Shown here: positions 25,662 to 26,045 of the stretch, piece after piece
How the letters are laid out: every line of letters starts with the position of its first letter
Numbering within the stretch: position 1 is the first letter of the stretch
IMG/VR virus record: IMGVR_UViG_3300028196_000076
Span: 1-26,045 of that record
Source: a virus
DNA length: 26,045 bases
Strand: one strand, 5' to 3'
Translations under genes and position numbers: made by a program
Notes under the pieces: model-generated
What the model saw: the letters and a program-made list of their open reading frames with translations, nothing else
Told to the model about the DNA's origin: nothing
Database searches by the model: none

Positions 25662-25812
25662 ATTTTCTCCTTTGCAGCTCTTCGTCCTCTCCTCTTTCAT
25701 AGTAAATTTGAGCAATGTTAGCATTTTCACTTACTAAAATTAAGGAGCCTCTTGAGTCGTATACTTTGTATTTGTACCTGCCTACATCTACAAATTCTCG
25801 AATCATGTGCAT
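25603..25812 (-). CDS. Small hypothetical protein
   Basis: A 69-residue protein whose ATG (25810-25812) overlaps the preceding stop as TGATG, with GAGG seven bases upstream. The N-terminal part is beta-like (IREFVDVGRYKYKVYDSRGS, LILVSENANIAQIYYE) and the end is charged (EDEELQRRKYAELRR), followed by a Gly/Ser-rich tail. That tail is read out of frame through the start of the next gene, so it may be under weak selection. Confidence 0.7.
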   Translation of the reverse strand: MHMIREFVDVGRYKYKVYDSRGSLILVSENANIAQIYYERGEDEELQRRKYAELRRNAKSGGSGDSNPA

Positions 25813-26027
25813 CACTGTACCTCGATGCCATAGATTTCAAACTTGAATCCCGGGTCTTTTCCGAACATTGCGGCAGCTTTTGTTCTCTCGGCTTGTTTAA
25901 TTAAAGGCGAGTTTGGCTTACGCTTCGCACGATACGCACCGTGAGAAGTTACTTTCTTTCCTGCCATAGCAGCATTGGCCTTGTACTTACGAGTCAAAGC
26001 CGCGTCATAGATTAATGTCTTTGCCAT
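25812..26027 (-). CDS. Small basic conserved phage protein
   Basis: A 71-residue, Lys/Arg-rich protein with AAGGAG before its ATG (26025-26027). Segments are MAKTLIYDAALTRKYKANAA, then VTSHGAYRAKRKPNSPLIKQ, and a C-terminus KDPGFKFEIYGIEVQ. The basic, disordered middle suggests nucleic-acid or virion-protein binding. No family can be named. It is the last gene before the window edge; its promoter lies outside or at the edge. Confidence 0.72.
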   Translation of the reverse strand: MAKTLIYDAALTRKYKANAAMAGKKVTSHGAYRAKRKPNSPLIKQAERTKAAAMFGKDPGFKFEIYGIEVQ

Positions 26028-26045
26028 TAAAATTCTCCTTATATC

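Noticed and set aside
1-26045. CRISPR arrays, insertion sequences, integrase or transposase genes.
   Set aside because: No regularly spaced repeats, terminal inverted repeats or recombinase motifs were seen in the window.

Overview
The window is a densely packed double-stranded DNA phage genome segment, with nearly all genes on the minus strand. Four kinds of evidence point to a phage: overlapping stop/start codons, a full phage replication module, lysis enzymes, and many tiny conserved phage ORFs. The replication genes resemble the coliphage T5 plan: family A polymerase, D10-like helicase, SbcC/SbcD (gp46/gp47-like) nuclease, flap exonuclease, primase, DnaB-type helicase, and an NAD-dependent DNA ligase split into two genes. 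The DNA is AT-rich. Promoters are of the sigma-70 type and so read by host polymerase. A two-piece (permuted) tmRNA is best known from alphaproteobacteria, a few betaproteobacteria and some cyanobacteria. An alphaproteobacterial, possibly marine, host is therefore a reasonable inference but not proven.

Layout. 1-15.3 kb (minus): ribonucleotide reductase large subunit (cut by the window edge), flap exonuclease, Hjc-like resolvase, SbcC/SbcD pair, probable ssDNA-binding protein, helicase, polymerase, primase, small genes, replicative helicase, a four-module helix-turn-helix (HTH) protein, and LigB/LigA. 15.3-18.8 kb (minus): a PC4-like ssDNA-binding protein, several HTH proteins, a DUF3310 protein, and membrane and conserved phage proteins. 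18.8-20.8 kb (minus): a tightly coupled cluster holding a T4-type lysozyme, an IscU iron-sulfur scaffold, a DUF6356-like protein, three microproteins and an M15 endopeptidase. 20.8-22.3 kb (minus): Hsp20, a secreted protein, and a circularly permuted tmRNA gene with an ORF in its intervening segment. 22.35-23.1 kb (plus): an HTH protein whose transcript is probably leaderless, a ribosomal protein bS21 homologue, and a MazG-like pyrophosphohydrolase. 23.2-23.56 kb (plus): a candidate structured RNA with its own promoter and terminator. 23.56-24.4 kb (minus): small genes. 24.41-25.01 kb (minus): a candidate ~590-nt structured RNA with its own promoter and terminator and no ORF. 25.04-26.03 kb (minus): small conserved genes.

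The most notable part is 21.7-25.0 kb. It combines a phage tmRNA in permuted form (tag ANDDVYTLAA, acceptor end CAGCTCC-A-CCA, coding piece starting GGGGCTG), a phage bS21 and two unexplained non-coding transcription units. Together they look like a module acting on host translation. Nine near-identical minus-strand promoters (TTGAC[AT]...TATAAT, usually 17 bp apart) divide the genome into short operons, and three of them have a gene's stop codon built into the -35 box. No database search could be run, so family names rest on motifs read directly from the sequence.
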